64,000 nt of DNA from JAKALD01 sp963817785 (GTDB taxonomy: Bacteria; Pseudomonadota; Gammaproteobacteria; Burkholderiales; SG8-39). The DNA lies in NCBI GenBank assembly GCA_963817785.1, contig CAWFPL010000002.1, positions 496,001 through 560,000 on the forward strand, given 5' to 3'. Made by a program: the position numbers and the translations under genes. The stretch's first letter is position 1, and every line of letters begins with the position of its first letter. The notes under the pieces are model-generated. The model had not been told where the DNA came from, made no database searches, and saw only the letters and a list, made by a program, of their open reading frames with translations. Below, one piece after another: positions 52,028 to 61,711 of this stretch.

Positions 52028-53185
52028 CTACCTGCCGCGCGCGGGCAGGATGTGCATGTGCTTGCAGATGATGCCGAGCATCACCTCGTCGGCGCCGCCG
52101 CCGATCGAGGTCAGGCGCCCGTCGCGCCAGGCGCGCGCCACCGGGTTGTCCCAGGTGTAGCCCATCCCGCCCCAGAATTGCAGGCAGGTGTCGGCGACCT
52201 CGCGCGCCAGGCGCCCGGCCTTGAGCTTGGCCATCGAGGCGAGCATGGTGACGTCCTCGCCGCCGAGGTACAGGTCCACCGCGCGGTGCGTCAGGGCGCG
52301 CAGGCACTCGAGCTCGGTCTGGCACTCGGCGAGCTTGTAGTGCACCCATTGCTGCTCGAGCACGGTCGAGCCGAACAGCTTGCGCTCACGCGTATAGGCG
52401 ATGGTCTCGTCGATGCAGCTCTGCAGCCCGTGGAGCTTGGCGGAGGCGGCCCACAGGCGCTCCTCCTGGAACTGCAGCATCTGGTAGGTGAAGCCCATGC
52501 CTTCCTCGCCGATGCGGTAGCGTTGCGGCACGCGCACGTCGTCGAAGAAGATCTGCGCGGTGTCGGAAGACCACATGCCGATCTTCTTCAGCTTCTTCGC
52601 CACCGTGACGCCCTTCGTCTTCATCGGCAGGCAGATCAGGGTCTTGTTCTTGTGCGCCGCGCCCTCCGAGGTGTTGGCGAGCAGGCACATCCAGTCGGCC
52701 TGGGTGCCGCTGGTGGTCCACAGCTTGCCGCCGTTGATCACGTAATCGCCGCCGTCCTTTCTCGCCGTGGTCTTGATCGAGGCGACGTCCGAGCCGGCGC
52801 CCGGCTCCGAGACCCCGAGGCAAGCGACGTAGGCGCCCGAAATCGAGGGCGCGAGGAATTCCTTCTTCAATTCGTCCGAGCCGAAGCGCGCCAGCGCCGG
52901 GGTGGCCATGTCGGTCTGCACGCCGATCGCCATCGGCACGCCGCCGCAGCGGATGCGCCCGAGCGTCTCGGCCATCACCTGCGAATACGAGTAGTCGAGG
53001 CCGCTGCCACCGTACTCGGGCGGCTTGGTCAGGCCGAGAAAGCCGAGGCTGCCCAGCTTCCCGAACAGCTCGTGCGCCGGGAAGATCTCGGCCGCCTCCC
53101 ACTCGTCGACGTGCGGATTGATCTCGTGGTCGATGAAGCGGTTCAGGTTGCGGCGCAGCTCCTCGTGCTCGTGGGTGAGTCGCAT
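52028..53185 (-). CDS. Acyl-CoA dehydrogenase (citronellyl-CoA/AtuD-like)
   Basis: 385 residues. Typical ACAD fold: LGVSEPGAGSDVASI, VINGGKLWTTSGTQADWM, a C-terminal segment WGGMGYTWDNPVARAWRDGRL followed by GGGADEVMLGII. It oxidises an acyl-CoA with FAD and ETF. Placement between two subunits of a carboxylase suggests substrate isovaleryl-CoA or a branched terpenoid CoA such as citronellyl-CoA. The GGGADE end resembles citronellyl-type members, from memory, so specificity is tentative. Confidence 0.85.
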   Translation of the reverse strand: MRLTHEHEELRRNLNRFIDHEINPHVDEWEAAEIFPAHELFGKLGSLGFLGLTKPPEYGGSGLDYSYSQVMAETLGRIRCGGVPMAIGVQTDMATPALARFGSDELKKEFLAPSISGAYVACLGVSEPGAGSDVASIKTTARKDGGDYVINGGKLWTTSGTQADWMCLLANTSEGAAHKNKTLICLPMKTKGVTVAKKLKKIGMWSSDTAQIFFDDVRVPQRYRIGEEGMGFTYQMLQFQEERLWAASAKLHGLQSCIDETIAYTRERKLFGSTVLEQQWVHYKLAECQTELECLRALTHRAVDLYLGGEDVTMLASMAKLKAGRLAREVADTCLQFWGGMGYTWDNPVARAWRDGRLTSIGGGADEVMLGIICKHMHILPARGR

Positions 53186-53194
53186 GAGATTCTC

Positions 53195-54805
53195 CTAAGG
53201 GCGTGCCACGCCGAACTGCACCGGACGCAACATCCGCCGCTCCGCCTCGAGACAGACCGAGAGCGCGTAGCCGAGGACGTTGCGCGTGTCGCGCGGATCG
53301 ATCACGCCGTCGTCGAGCATCAGCGAGCTGGTGACGAAGGCGCTTTGCTGGCTTTCGAAGTTGTCGACGATGCGCTTCTTGAGCGCCTCGATCGCCGCGG
53401 CGTCCGGTTCGCGGCCCTTGCGCAGCGCGCCCGCCTCCATGACGATCGCCATGGTGAGGGCGGCCTGCTCGGCGCCCATCACCGCGGTCTGCGCGTTCGG
53501 CCAGGAGAACAGGAACCGCGGGTTGTAGGCGTGTCCGCACATGCCGTAGTTGCCGGCGCCGAAGGAGGCGCCGCACATCAGCGTGATCTGCGGCACGCCG
53601 GCGTTCGACACCGCCTGAATCATTTTCGAACCGTGCTTGATCATGCCGGCCTCCTCGCTCGCCTTGCCGACGATGTAGCCGGTGGTGTTCTGCAGGTACA
53701 GAAGCGGCAGGCCGGCCTGGCAGCACGCCTGGATGAAGTGCGCCGCCTTGTTCGCGCCGGCCGGGTCCAGCGGCCCGTTGTTGGTGACGATGCCGAGGCG
53801 CATGCCCTGCAGCATGGCGTGGCCGCACACCGTGGCCGGCCCGTAGCCGGCCTTGAAATCGAGAAAGTCGGAGTCGTCCACGATGCGCGCGATCGCCTCG
53901 CGCATGTCGACGGGCTTGCGGAAGTCCTCGGGCATCACGCCGAGCAGCTCCTCGGCGGGATAGCGCGGCGGCCGGCCGAGCGCGGGTGCCGCGGCGCCCC
54001 AGGCGAGGCGCGCGAGCACCTCGCGCGCGAGCCGCACGCCGTCGGCGTCGTCCTCGGCCAGGTATTCGCCGAGGCCCGAGACCTGCGTGTGCATCACCGC
54101 GCCGCCCAGCTCTTCGTCGGTGGCGATTTCGCCCGTGGCGGCCTTGAGCAGCGGCGGGCCGGCGAGGAACGCCCTGGCGCGTCCGCGCACCATGATCACG
54201 TAGTCCGACAGCCCGGGCATGTAGGCGCCGCCGGCGGTCGAGGAGCCGTGCACCACGGTGACGACCGGAATGCCGGCCGCCGAAAGCCGCGCCAGGTTGT
54301 AGAAGATCGCCCCGCCGTGAATGAAGCCCTCGACGCGGTACTTGAGGAGGTTGGCGCCCGCGGACTCGACCAGGTGTACGAACGGCAGCTTGTTCGCCAG
54401 CGCGAGCTCCTGTGCGCGCAGCAGCTTCTCGCGTCCCATGTGCTGGATGGCGCCGGCGTCGATGCCCGAGTCGCTCGCCACCACCATGGCGCGCACGCCG
54501 GCCATGTAGCCGACGCCGACAATCATGCCGCCGCCGGGGATCGACTTCTCCGGGTCGGGGTCGTCGAGGCAGTAGCCGGCGATGGAAGACAGCTCGAGCC
54601 AGGGCGCGCCGGCGTCGAGCAGGCGCGCGATGCGCTCGCGCGGCAACAGCTGCCCGCGCTTGTCGAACAGCGGCGTCGCCCTGGCCGATGCCTCCCGCGC
54701 GCGCGCCTCGAGCGCGCGCAGCCGCTCGACGAGCCGCAGCATGTGCGCGCGGTTGCGCTGAAACGCGTCGCCTTGCGGATCGAGCCTGGATTCGATCGCG
54801 GCCAT
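53195..54805 (-). CDS. Acyl-CoA carboxylase beta subunit (methylcrotonyl/geranyl type)
   Basis: 536 residues. Carboxyltransferase N and C domains: GGGMIVGVGYMAGVRAMVVASDSG, the oxyanion region GSSTAGGAYMPGLSDY, LAGPPLLKAATGEIATDEELGGA and FSWPNAQTAVMGAEQAA. Transfers CO2 from biotin to the gamma carbon of an enoyl-CoA. GLSDYVIMVRGRARAFLAGPP fits AtuC-type geranyl-CoA carboxylase better than MccB in my recollection. ATG 54805; the divergent AcdA gene is 163 bp away, with no gene between. Confidence 0.9.
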   Translation of the reverse strand: MAAIESRLDPQGDAFQRNRAHMLRLVERLRALEARAREASARATPLFDKRGQLLPRERIARLLDAGAPWLELSSIAGYCLDDPDPEKSIPGGGMIVGVGYMAGVRAMVVASDSGIDAGAIQHMGREKLLRAQELALANKLPFVHLVESAGANLLKYRVEGFIHGGAIFYNLARLSAAGIPVVTVVHGSSTAGGAYMPGLSDYVIMVRGRARAFLAGPPLLKAATGEIATDEELGGAVMHTQVSGLGEYLAEDDADGVRLAREVLARLAWGAAAPALGRPPRYPAEELLGVMPEDFRKPVDMREAIARIVDDSDFLDFKAGYGPATVCGHAMLQGMRLGIVTNNGPLDPAGANKAAHFIQACCQAGLPLLYLQNTTGYIVGKASEEAGMIKHGSKMIQAVSNAGVPQITLMCGASFGAGNYGMCGHAYNPRFLFSWPNAQTAVMGAEQAALTMAIVMEAGALRKGREPDAAAIEALKKRIVDNFESQQSAFVTSSLMLDDGVIDPRDTRNVLGYALSVCLEAERRMLRPVQFGVARP

Positions 54806-54968
54806 GACCTGGGCTAGGCCCGCGTATGAAACGGGCCTGGGCGGAAAACCGAGCGGGAGGCACTGACCATGATCGTGGGGCTTGCAGGCGGGAATTCGAC
54901 CAAGCAAATGCTTGGGCAGTGTGTCCCATTGGACTATGATTCGTCAATTCACGCAGGCAGCACCGGAC

Positions 54969-56117
54969 ATGATTTCGCGCACCCTATTCACCCCCGAGCA
55001 CGAGGCGTTCCGCGACAGCGTGCGCCGCTTCATGGACCAGGAGGTGAAGCCGCACGACGAGCGCTGGCAGGAGCAGGGCTACGTCGATCGCGAGGTATGG
55101 CTGAAGGCGGGGCGCAACGGCTTCCTGTGCGCGAGCATGCCGGAGGAATACGGCGGCGCCGACGCCGACAAGCTCTACAGCGTGGTGCTGATGGAAGAGC
55201 AGGCGCGCGCGAACGACTCCTCGCTGGGCTTCGGCCTGCACTCCGAGATCGTCGCGCCCTATCTGCTGCACTACGGCAGCGAACACCTGAAGAGGAAATA
55301 CCTGCCGAAGATGGCGAGCGGCGAGTGGATCGCCGCGATCGCGATGAGCGAGCCGGCCGCGGGCTCCGACCTGCAGGGGGTGAAGACCAGCGCGGTGAAG
55401 AAGGGCGAGCGCTACGTGCTCAACGGCTCCAAGACCTTCATCACCAACGGCTGGCACGCGGACCTAGTGATCGTGGTCGCGAAGACCGATCCGGCGAAGG
55501 GCGCCAAGGGCACCAGCCTGCTGGTGGTCGACACCTCCATGAAGGGCTTCTCCAAGGGCAAGCGCCTGAAGAAGGTCGGCCTGAAGGGCCAGGACACGGC
55601 GGAGCTGTTCTTCGACAACGTCGAGGTGCCGGCCGAGAACCTGCTCGGCCAGGAGAACAACGGCTTCATCTACCTCATGCAGGAGCTGCCCTGGGAGCGG
55701 CTGCAGATCGCGATTGGCGCGGTGGCCAAGTGCGAGGCCGCGCTCGGCTGGACCATCGACTACGTCCGGGAACGCAAGGTCTTCGGCCAGCCGGTGGCCG
55801 CGTACCAGAACACACGCTTCAAGCTTGCCGAGCTGGCGAGCGAGACGCAGATCGCGCGCGTATTCGTCGACAAGTGCATCGAGCTCATCCTGGCGGGCAA
55901 GCTGGACACCGCCACCGCGTCGATGGCCAAGTACTGGTGCACCGATCTCGAGTGCAAGCTGATCGACGAATGCGTGCAGCTGCACGGCGGCTACGGCTAC
56001 ATGTGGGAGTTTCCCATCGCGCGCGCCTACGTGGACGCGCGCGTGCAGCGCATCTACGGGGGCACCAACGAGATCATGAAGGAGCTCATTACCCGCGCGA
56101 TCGGGCTAGGAGGCTGA
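54969..56117 (+). CDS. Acyl-CoA dehydrogenase
   Basis: 382 residues from ATG 54969. IAMSEPAAGSDLQGVKTSA, YVLNGSKTFITNGWHADLVIVVAKTD, FDNVEVPAENLLG, and IYGGTNEIMKELI with its catalytic Glu region (YGG-T-N-E). Long- to medium-chain type by length. Starts a plus-strand beta-oxidation operon with the thiolase 1 bp after. Start before the FTPEHEAFRDSV helix; an upstream extension is unlikely. Confidence 0.92.
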   Translation: MISRTLFTPEHEAFRDSVRRFMDQEVKPHDERWQEQGYVDREVWLKAGRNGFLCASMPEEYGGADADKLYSVVLMEEQARANDSSLGFGLHSEIVAPYLLHYGSEHLKRKYLPKMASGEWIAAIAMSEPAAGSDLQGVKTSAVKKGERYVLNGSKTFITNGWHADLVIVVAKTDPAKGAKGTSLLVVDTSMKGFSKGKRLKKVGLKGQDTAELFFDNVEVPAENLLGQENNGFIYLMQELPWERLQIAIGAVAKCEAALGWTIDYVRERKVFGQPVAAYQNTRFKLAELASETQIARVFVDKCIELILAGKLDTATASMAKYWCTDLECKLIDECVQLHGGYGYMWEFPIARAYVDARVQRIYGGTNEIMKELITRAIGLGG

Positions 56118-56118
56118 G

Positions 56119-57324
<1,206 letters not shown>

Positions 57325-57379
57325 GCGGCGATGGATACCGCGCGGCTCACCCACGTCGCGCAGTTTTGAATTTCCATGG

Positions 57380-57440
57380 TCTCCCTAGTTTCCGGATTTG
57401 GCCGCGAGATTCATGCGGCTAAATCCGGAAACTAGGGAGA
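57380..57440. repeat. Hairpin repeat C, between thiolase and fadB
   Basis: Left arm TCTCCCTAGTTTCCGGATTT (57380-57399), right arm AAATCCGGAAACTAGGGAGA (57421-57440), perfect over 20 bp; an inner GCCGC/GCGGC continues the stem around a loop with GATTCAT. Downstream follows GGAGATGCGATAAACCC (57436-57452), like the flank of the other two hairpins. The 194-bp gap holds nothing else. Confidence 0.95.
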
Positions 57441-57518
57441 TGCGATAAACCCCTGATACAGCGGGACGGGAAATAGCAGCGCGCCCTACCCGCATCCGAT
57501 TTTTCCAAAAGCGTCTCC

Positions 57519-59687
57519 ATGACCTCCCCCATCCGCTACGAACTGAACGAGCGCATTGTCACCATCACCTTCGACGCGCCGGATGCGCAGGTCAACACCA
57601 TGACCGCGGCCTGGCAGAAGGCCTTCGCCGAAACCGTGCAGCGCCTGGACAGTGAGCGCGATGCCTACGACGGTGTGATCCTCGCCTCGGCCAAGAAGAC
57701 CTTCTTCGCCGGCGCCGAGCTGAAGGACGTGCTCAAGCTCGCTACGGCCGACGGTCCGCGGTTGCTGCACGAGATCGAGTCGATCAAGCACGATTTCCGC
57801 CGCCTGGAAAAGCTCGGCAAGCCCGTCGTGGCGGCGCTCGCCGGCAGCGCGCTCGGCGGCGGCTGGGAGATCGCGCTCGCCGCGCATTGCCGCGTATGCG
57901 TGGACGACCCGCGCATCCAGCTCGGGTTGCCCGAGGTCACGCTCGGCCTGCTGCCCGGCGCCGGCGGCGTGACCAAGATGGTGCGCCTGCTCGGCCTGCA
58001 GGCGGCGTTCCCGTTCCTGGTGGAAGGCAAGCTGATGCGCCCGGGCGACGCGGCCAAGCTCGGCCTGATCCAGGGTCTCGCGGTGGACGCGCAGGCGCTT
58101 ATGCCCATGGCGCGCGAATGGATCCGCGCCAATCCCTCGCCGGTGCAGCCCTGGGACGCGAAGGAATACCGCATGCCCGGAGGCTCGCCGGGCTCGCCGC
58201 AGATCCAGCAGATGCTCGCCGTCGCTCCCGCGATGCTGGTCGACAAGACGCGCGGCCTGTACCCGGCGCCCGAGGCGACCATGGCTGCGATGGCCGAGGG
58301 CGCCCTGGTCGACTTCGACACCGCGCTGCGCATCGAGTCGCGCTACCTCGCAAAGCTCGCCGTCGGCCAAGTGGCGAAGAACATGATCACCGCGTTCTTC
58401 TTCAACCTGAACGCGATCAAGTCGGGCGCCTCGAGGCCGAAGGACTCGACCCCTTCGGGCTCGAAGGACTTCCCGCGCTGGAAGCCCGGCAAGGTCGGCA
58501 TCGTCGGCGCCGGCATGATGGGCAGCGGCATCGCCTGGGCGTGCGCGAGCCGCGGCTTCGCCTGCGTGCTCAAGGACGTGAGCGCGGAGAAGGCCGCGGC
58601 GGGCAAGGCCTACAGCGGGAAGCTGCTCGCCAAGCGCCTGAAGGATGGGCGCACCAGCGAGCGAGACGCCGATCAGCTCCTCGCGCTCATCCAGCCCGGC
58701 GCGCGCGCACAGGATCTCGCCGGGTGCGACCTGATCATCGAGGCGGTGTTCGAGAAGCGCGAGCTGAAGGCGCAGGTGACCCGCGAAGCCGAGCCGATGC
58801 TCGCCGCGGGCGGCGTGTTCGCCTCCAACACCTCGACCTTGCCGATCACCGGCCTGGCGCAGGCGTCCGCCCACCCGGAGCGCTTCGTCGGGCTGCACTT
58901 CTTCTCGCCGGTGGACAAGATGCCGCTGGTCGAGATCATCAAGGGCGCGAAGACCGCGCCCGAGACCGTCGCGCGCGCCTACGACTTCGTGCTCGCGATC
59001 GGCAAGACGCCGATCGTGGTGAACGACTCGCGCGGGTTCTTCACCAGCCGCACTTTCAGCACCTTCGTGATGGAAGGCTGCGCGATGCTGGAGGAGGGCA
59101 TCCCGGCCGCGGTGATCGAGAACGCCGGCAAGCTCGCCGGGATGCCGGTGGGGCCGCTCGCAGTCATCGACGAGACCTCGCTATCGCTCTCGCTGCTCGT
59201 CATGGAGCAGACCATGGCCGACCTCGAGGCCGAGGGCAAGCGCTGGACGCCGGCCCCGGGGCAGAACGTGATCATGCGCATGGTGAAGGAGCTCGGCCGC
59301 CCGGGGCGCGCGGGCGGCGGGGGCTTCTACGAGTATCCGAAGGACGGGCGCAAGTTCCTGTGGCCCGGGCTGAAGCAACAGTTCGGCAGGCCGGGCGCCG
59401 CGTACGACTTCGAAGAGCTGAAGGAGCGGTTGCTCTACCGCCAGGCGCTCGAAGCGGCGCGCTGCCTCGAGGAGGGCGTGCTCGAGACGGTGCACGACGC
59501 CAACATCGGCTCGATCTTCGGCATCGGCTTCCCGGCCTGGGCAGGCGGGGCGCTGCAGTACATCAATCACGTCGGGCCCGCGAGGTTCGTCGCGCGCGCC
59601 GAGCAACTCGCGAAGAAGTGCGGCGAAAGGTTTGCGCCGCCGCGCAGCGTGCGGGAGAAGGCGGCGAAGGGGGAGTTGTTCGTTTGA
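57519..59687 (+). CDS. FadB-type enoyl-CoA hydratase / 3-hydroxyacyl-CoA dehydrogenase
   Basis: 722 residues. N-terminal crotonase domain (FFAGAELKDV, GSALGGGWEIALAAHCRV, LPEVTLGLLPGAGG), then 3-hydroxyacyl-CoA dehydrogenase (VGIVGAGMMGSGIAWACASRG, LHFFSPVDKMPLVEIIKG, the catalytic His in this). It hydrates enoyl-CoA and oxidises to 3-ketoacyl-CoA. Together with the thiolase and AcdA this gives a complete beta-oxidation cycle. ATG 57519, preceded by weak SD. Confidence 0.95.
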   Translation: MTSPIRYELNERIVTITFDAPDAQVNTMTAAWQKAFAETVQRLDSERDAYDGVILASAKKTFFAGAELKDVLKLATADGPRLLHEIESIKHDFRRLEKLGKPVVAALAGSALGGGWEIALAAHCRVCVDDPRIQLGLPEVTLGLLPGAGGVTKMVRLLGLQAAFPFLVEGKLMRPGDAAKLGLIQGLAVDAQALMPMAREWIRANPSPVQPWDAKEYRMPGGSPGSPQIQQMLAVAPAMLVDKTRGLYPAPEATMAAMAEGALVDFDTALRIESRYLAKLAVGQVAKNMITAFFFNLNAIKSGASRPKDSTPSGSKDFPRWKPGKVGIVGAGMMGSGIAWACASRGFACVLKDVSAEKAAAGKAYSGKLLAKRLKDGRTSERDADQLLALIQPGARAQDLAGCDLIIEAVFEKRELKAQVTREAEPMLAAGGVFASNTSTLPITGLAQASAHPERFVGLHFFSPVDKMPLVEIIKGAKTAPETVARAYDFVLAIGKTPIVVNDSRGFFTSRTFSTFVMEGCAMLEEGIPAAVIENAGKLAGMPVGPLAVIDETSLSLSLLVMEQTMADLEAEGKRWTPAPGQNVIMRMVKELGRPGRAGGGGFYEYPKDGRKFLWPGLKQQFGRPGAAYDFEELKERLLYRQALEAARCLEEGVLETVHDANIGSIFGIGFPAWAGGALQYINHVGPARFVARAEQLAKKCGERFAPPRSVREKAAKGELFV

Positions 59688-59726
59688 GGCGCGAGTTCGC
59701 CGGGTGCTGGTTTGGGTTTGACCAGA

Positions 59727-59781
59727 TCTCCGGCTTTTGCGCCGCTCGCGGATTCATCGCGAGCGACGCAAAAGCCGGAGA
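59727..59781. repeat. Hairpin repeat A
   Basis: TCTCCGGCTTTTGCG (59727-59741) pairs perfectly with CGCAAAAGCCGGAGA (59767-59781); after one mismatch an inner CGCTCGCG/CGCGAGCG 8-bp stem closes a GATTCAT loop. On the minus strand its flank GGAGATCTGGTCAAACC (59715-59731) matches the family's flank. Confidence 0.93.
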
Positions 59782-59835
59782 CAGGCGGTGCCCGCTCACT
59801 CACGACCGCTCGCGCGCAGGCTCGGCGTTGCTGTG

Positions 59836-59889
59836 TCTCCCTGTTTTGCGTCACTCGCCAAAGGCGGCGAGTGACGCAAAACAGGGAGA
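59836..59889. repeat. Hairpin repeat B
   Basis: A perfect 24-bp stem: left arm begins TCTCCCTGTTTTGCG (59836), right arm ends CAAAACAGGGAGA (59889), with a 6-nt loop. Downstream flank GGAGATCGGGTAAAACC (59885-59901) is conserved. It lies 54 bp after repeat A in opposite orientation; the two fill the 239-bp gap before the nitronate monooxygenase gene. Confidence 0.95.
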
Positions 59890-59926
59890 TCGGGTAAAAC
59901 CAATTCGGTTCTGAAAGGTAGGCGCC

Positions 59927-60889
59927 ATGTCCCTCCCCCCCATCCTCGCTAACCTCCGCCTGCCCGTCATCGGGGCGCCGATGTTCATCGCCGGCGGCCC
60001 GGCGCTCGTCATCGAGCAGTGCAAGGCGGGGGTCGTCGGCTCGTTCCCGGCCCTCAACGCCCGCCCCAAGGAGGCGCTGGACGACTGGCTTGCGCAGATC
60101 GAGGCAGCGCTCGCCGCGCACCGCAAGACGAATCCCGCGGCGGTCGTCGGGCCGCTCGCGGTGAACCAGATCGTGCACAAGTCGAACGACCGGCTCGAGC
60201 ACGACCTCGAGGTGTGCATCCGCCACCGGGTGCCGATCACGATCACCAGCCTGCGCGCGCCGAACAATGTCATTCCGGCGATCCACGCCTATGGCGGCAT
60301 CGTGCTGCACGACGTGATCAGCGTGCGCCACGCCGAGAAGGCGCTCGAGGCGGGCGTCGACGGCCTGATCCTGGTGTGCGCGGGCGCCGGCGGCCACGCG
60401 GGCCCCCTCTCGCCCTTCGCCCTGGTGGGCGAGGTGCGGCGCTTCTTCGACGGCCCGATCGTGCTCTCGGGCGCGATCGCCAGCGGCGATGCGATCCTCG
60501 CCGCGCAGGCCGCGGGCGCGGACCTCGCCTACATCGGCACGCGCTTTCTCGCCACCTCAGAGGCGAACGTGCCGGAGCGCTACAAGGAGGAGGTGGTGCG
60601 CGCCGCCGCGGCCGACATCGTGTACACGGACCTCTTCACGGGCGTGCGCGGCAATTACCTGCGCCACAGCGTGGTGGCGGCCGGATTCGATCCGGACAAC
60701 CTGCCCAAGTCCGATCCGTCGAAGATGAACTTCGGCTCCGGCAGCGGCGCCGAGAAGAAAGTCTGGCGCGACATCTGGAGCGCCGGGCAGGGCGTGGGCC
60801 AGATCGACTCGGTGATGCCGGTGCGCGAGGTCGTGGACCGGCTCGAGGCCGAATACGCGGCGGCGCGGCGCCGCCTGCAGCTCGGCTGA
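59927..60889 (+). CDS. Nitronate monooxygenase-like FMN protein
   Basis: 320 residues, TIM barrel with FMN. VIGAPMFIAGGPAL, HDVISVRHAEKALEAGVDGLILVCAGAGGHAG with phosphate-binding GxGG, and SGAIASGDAILAAQAAGADLAYIGTRFLAT are the NPD/2-nitropropane dioxygenase pattern. In this branch many members have other roles (enoyl reduction). Between fadB and a hydratase, it probably helps acyl-CoA metabolism. Substrate unproven. Confidence 0.88.
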   Translation: MSLPPILANLRLPVIGAPMFIAGGPALVIEQCKAGVVGSFPALNARPKEALDDWLAQIEAALAAHRKTNPAAVVGPLAVNQIVHKSNDRLEHDLEVCIRHRVPITITSLRAPNNVIPAIHAYGGIVLHDVISVRHAEKALEAGVDGLILVCAGAGGHAGPLSPFALVGEVRRFFDGPIVLSGAIASGDAILAAQAAGADLAYIGTRFLATSEANVPERYKEEVVRAAAADIVYTDLFTGVRGNYLRHSVVAAGFDPDNLPKSDPSKMNFGSGSGAEKKVWRDIWSAGQGVGQIDSVMPVREVVDRLEAEYAAARRRLQLG

Positions 60890-60893
60890 GCCC

Positions 60894-61685
60894 ATGGGCG
60901 AGGCGGCGCGGGTCCTCGAGGTCGAGCGCCGGGGCGCGGCTGCGTGGCTGTGGCTGAACCGCCCCGAGGTGCGCAACGCGCTCGACGAGGCGCTCACCGC
61001 CGCGCTCGGCGAGGCGCTCGTCGCGCTCGAACGCGACGAGGGCGTGCGCGTGCTGGTCCTCGCGGGGCGCGGCCGGGCGTTCTGCGCCGGGGGCGATCTC
61101 GCGCGCATGGAGCAGGCCGCGACGCTCAGCCAGGACGAGGCGCGGCGCGACGCCGAGCGCTTCGCCAAGCTGCTGTACCGCGTGCATGCCTGTCCGAAGC
61201 CCACCATCGCGCGCGTGCACGGCGCCGCATTCGCCGGCGGCATGGGGCTGGTCGCCGCCTGCGACCTGGTCGTCGCCGCGGAGGAGGCCGAGTTCTGCCT
61301 GCCCGAGACGCGCATCGGGCTGGTGCCCGCCATGATCAGCCCCTACCTGGTGCGCGCGCTCGGCGCGCAGCAGGCGCGGCGCTACGTCCTCACCGCCGAG
61401 CGACTCTCCGCGCGCGAAGCGCACCGGCTCGGATTCGCCCACGAGTGTGTACCGCAGGCCGAGCTCGACGCGCGCGTCGAGACGCTGGCGCACCAACTCG
61501 CGCAGGCCGGGCCGCGGGCGCTGGCACGGGCGAAAAAGCTGCTCGACAAGGTCGAAGGCGCGCCGCTCACGCCGCAGCTCGCGGCCGACACCGCGGCGCT
61601 GCTCGCGGAGGTGCGCGCAGGGAAAGAGGCGCGCGAGGGTATGCGCGCCTTCCTGGAAAAGCGCACACCCCGCTGGACCCGCTAG
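60894..61685 (+). CDS. Enoyl-CoA hydratase (methylglutaconyl/isohexenylglutaconyl type)
   Basis: 263 residues, crotonase fold. FCAGGDLARM, GAAFAGGMGLVAACDLVVA and LPETRIGLVPAMISPYLVRALG. The latter string, PAxISPYV, is the usual form in LiuC/AtuE hydratases that follow methylcrotonyl- or geranyl-CoA carboxylases. That links it with the carboxylase at 50-55 kb. Starts 4 bp after the upstream stop. Confidence 0.85.
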   Translation: MGEAARVLEVERRGAAAWLWLNRPEVRNALDEALTAALGEALVALERDEGVRVLVLAGRGRAFCAGGDLARMEQAATLSQDEARRDAERFAKLLYRVHACPKPTIARVHGAAFAGGMGLVAACDLVVAAEEAEFCLPETRIGLVPAMISPYLVRALGAQQARRYVLTAERLSAREAHRLGFAHECVPQAELDARVETLAHQLAQAGPRALARAKKLLDKVEGAPLTPQLAADTAALLAEVRAGKEAREGMRAFLEKRTPRWTR

Positions 61686-61711
61686 GCGGGACGGCCGCGA
61701 CCCGGACGGCC

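Noticed and set aside
50838..54817. Very long plus-strand frames opposite the carboxylase genes
   Set aside because: The minus strand holds carboxylase and ACAD motifs. The plus-strand translations are His/Arg/Ala-rich with no domain.
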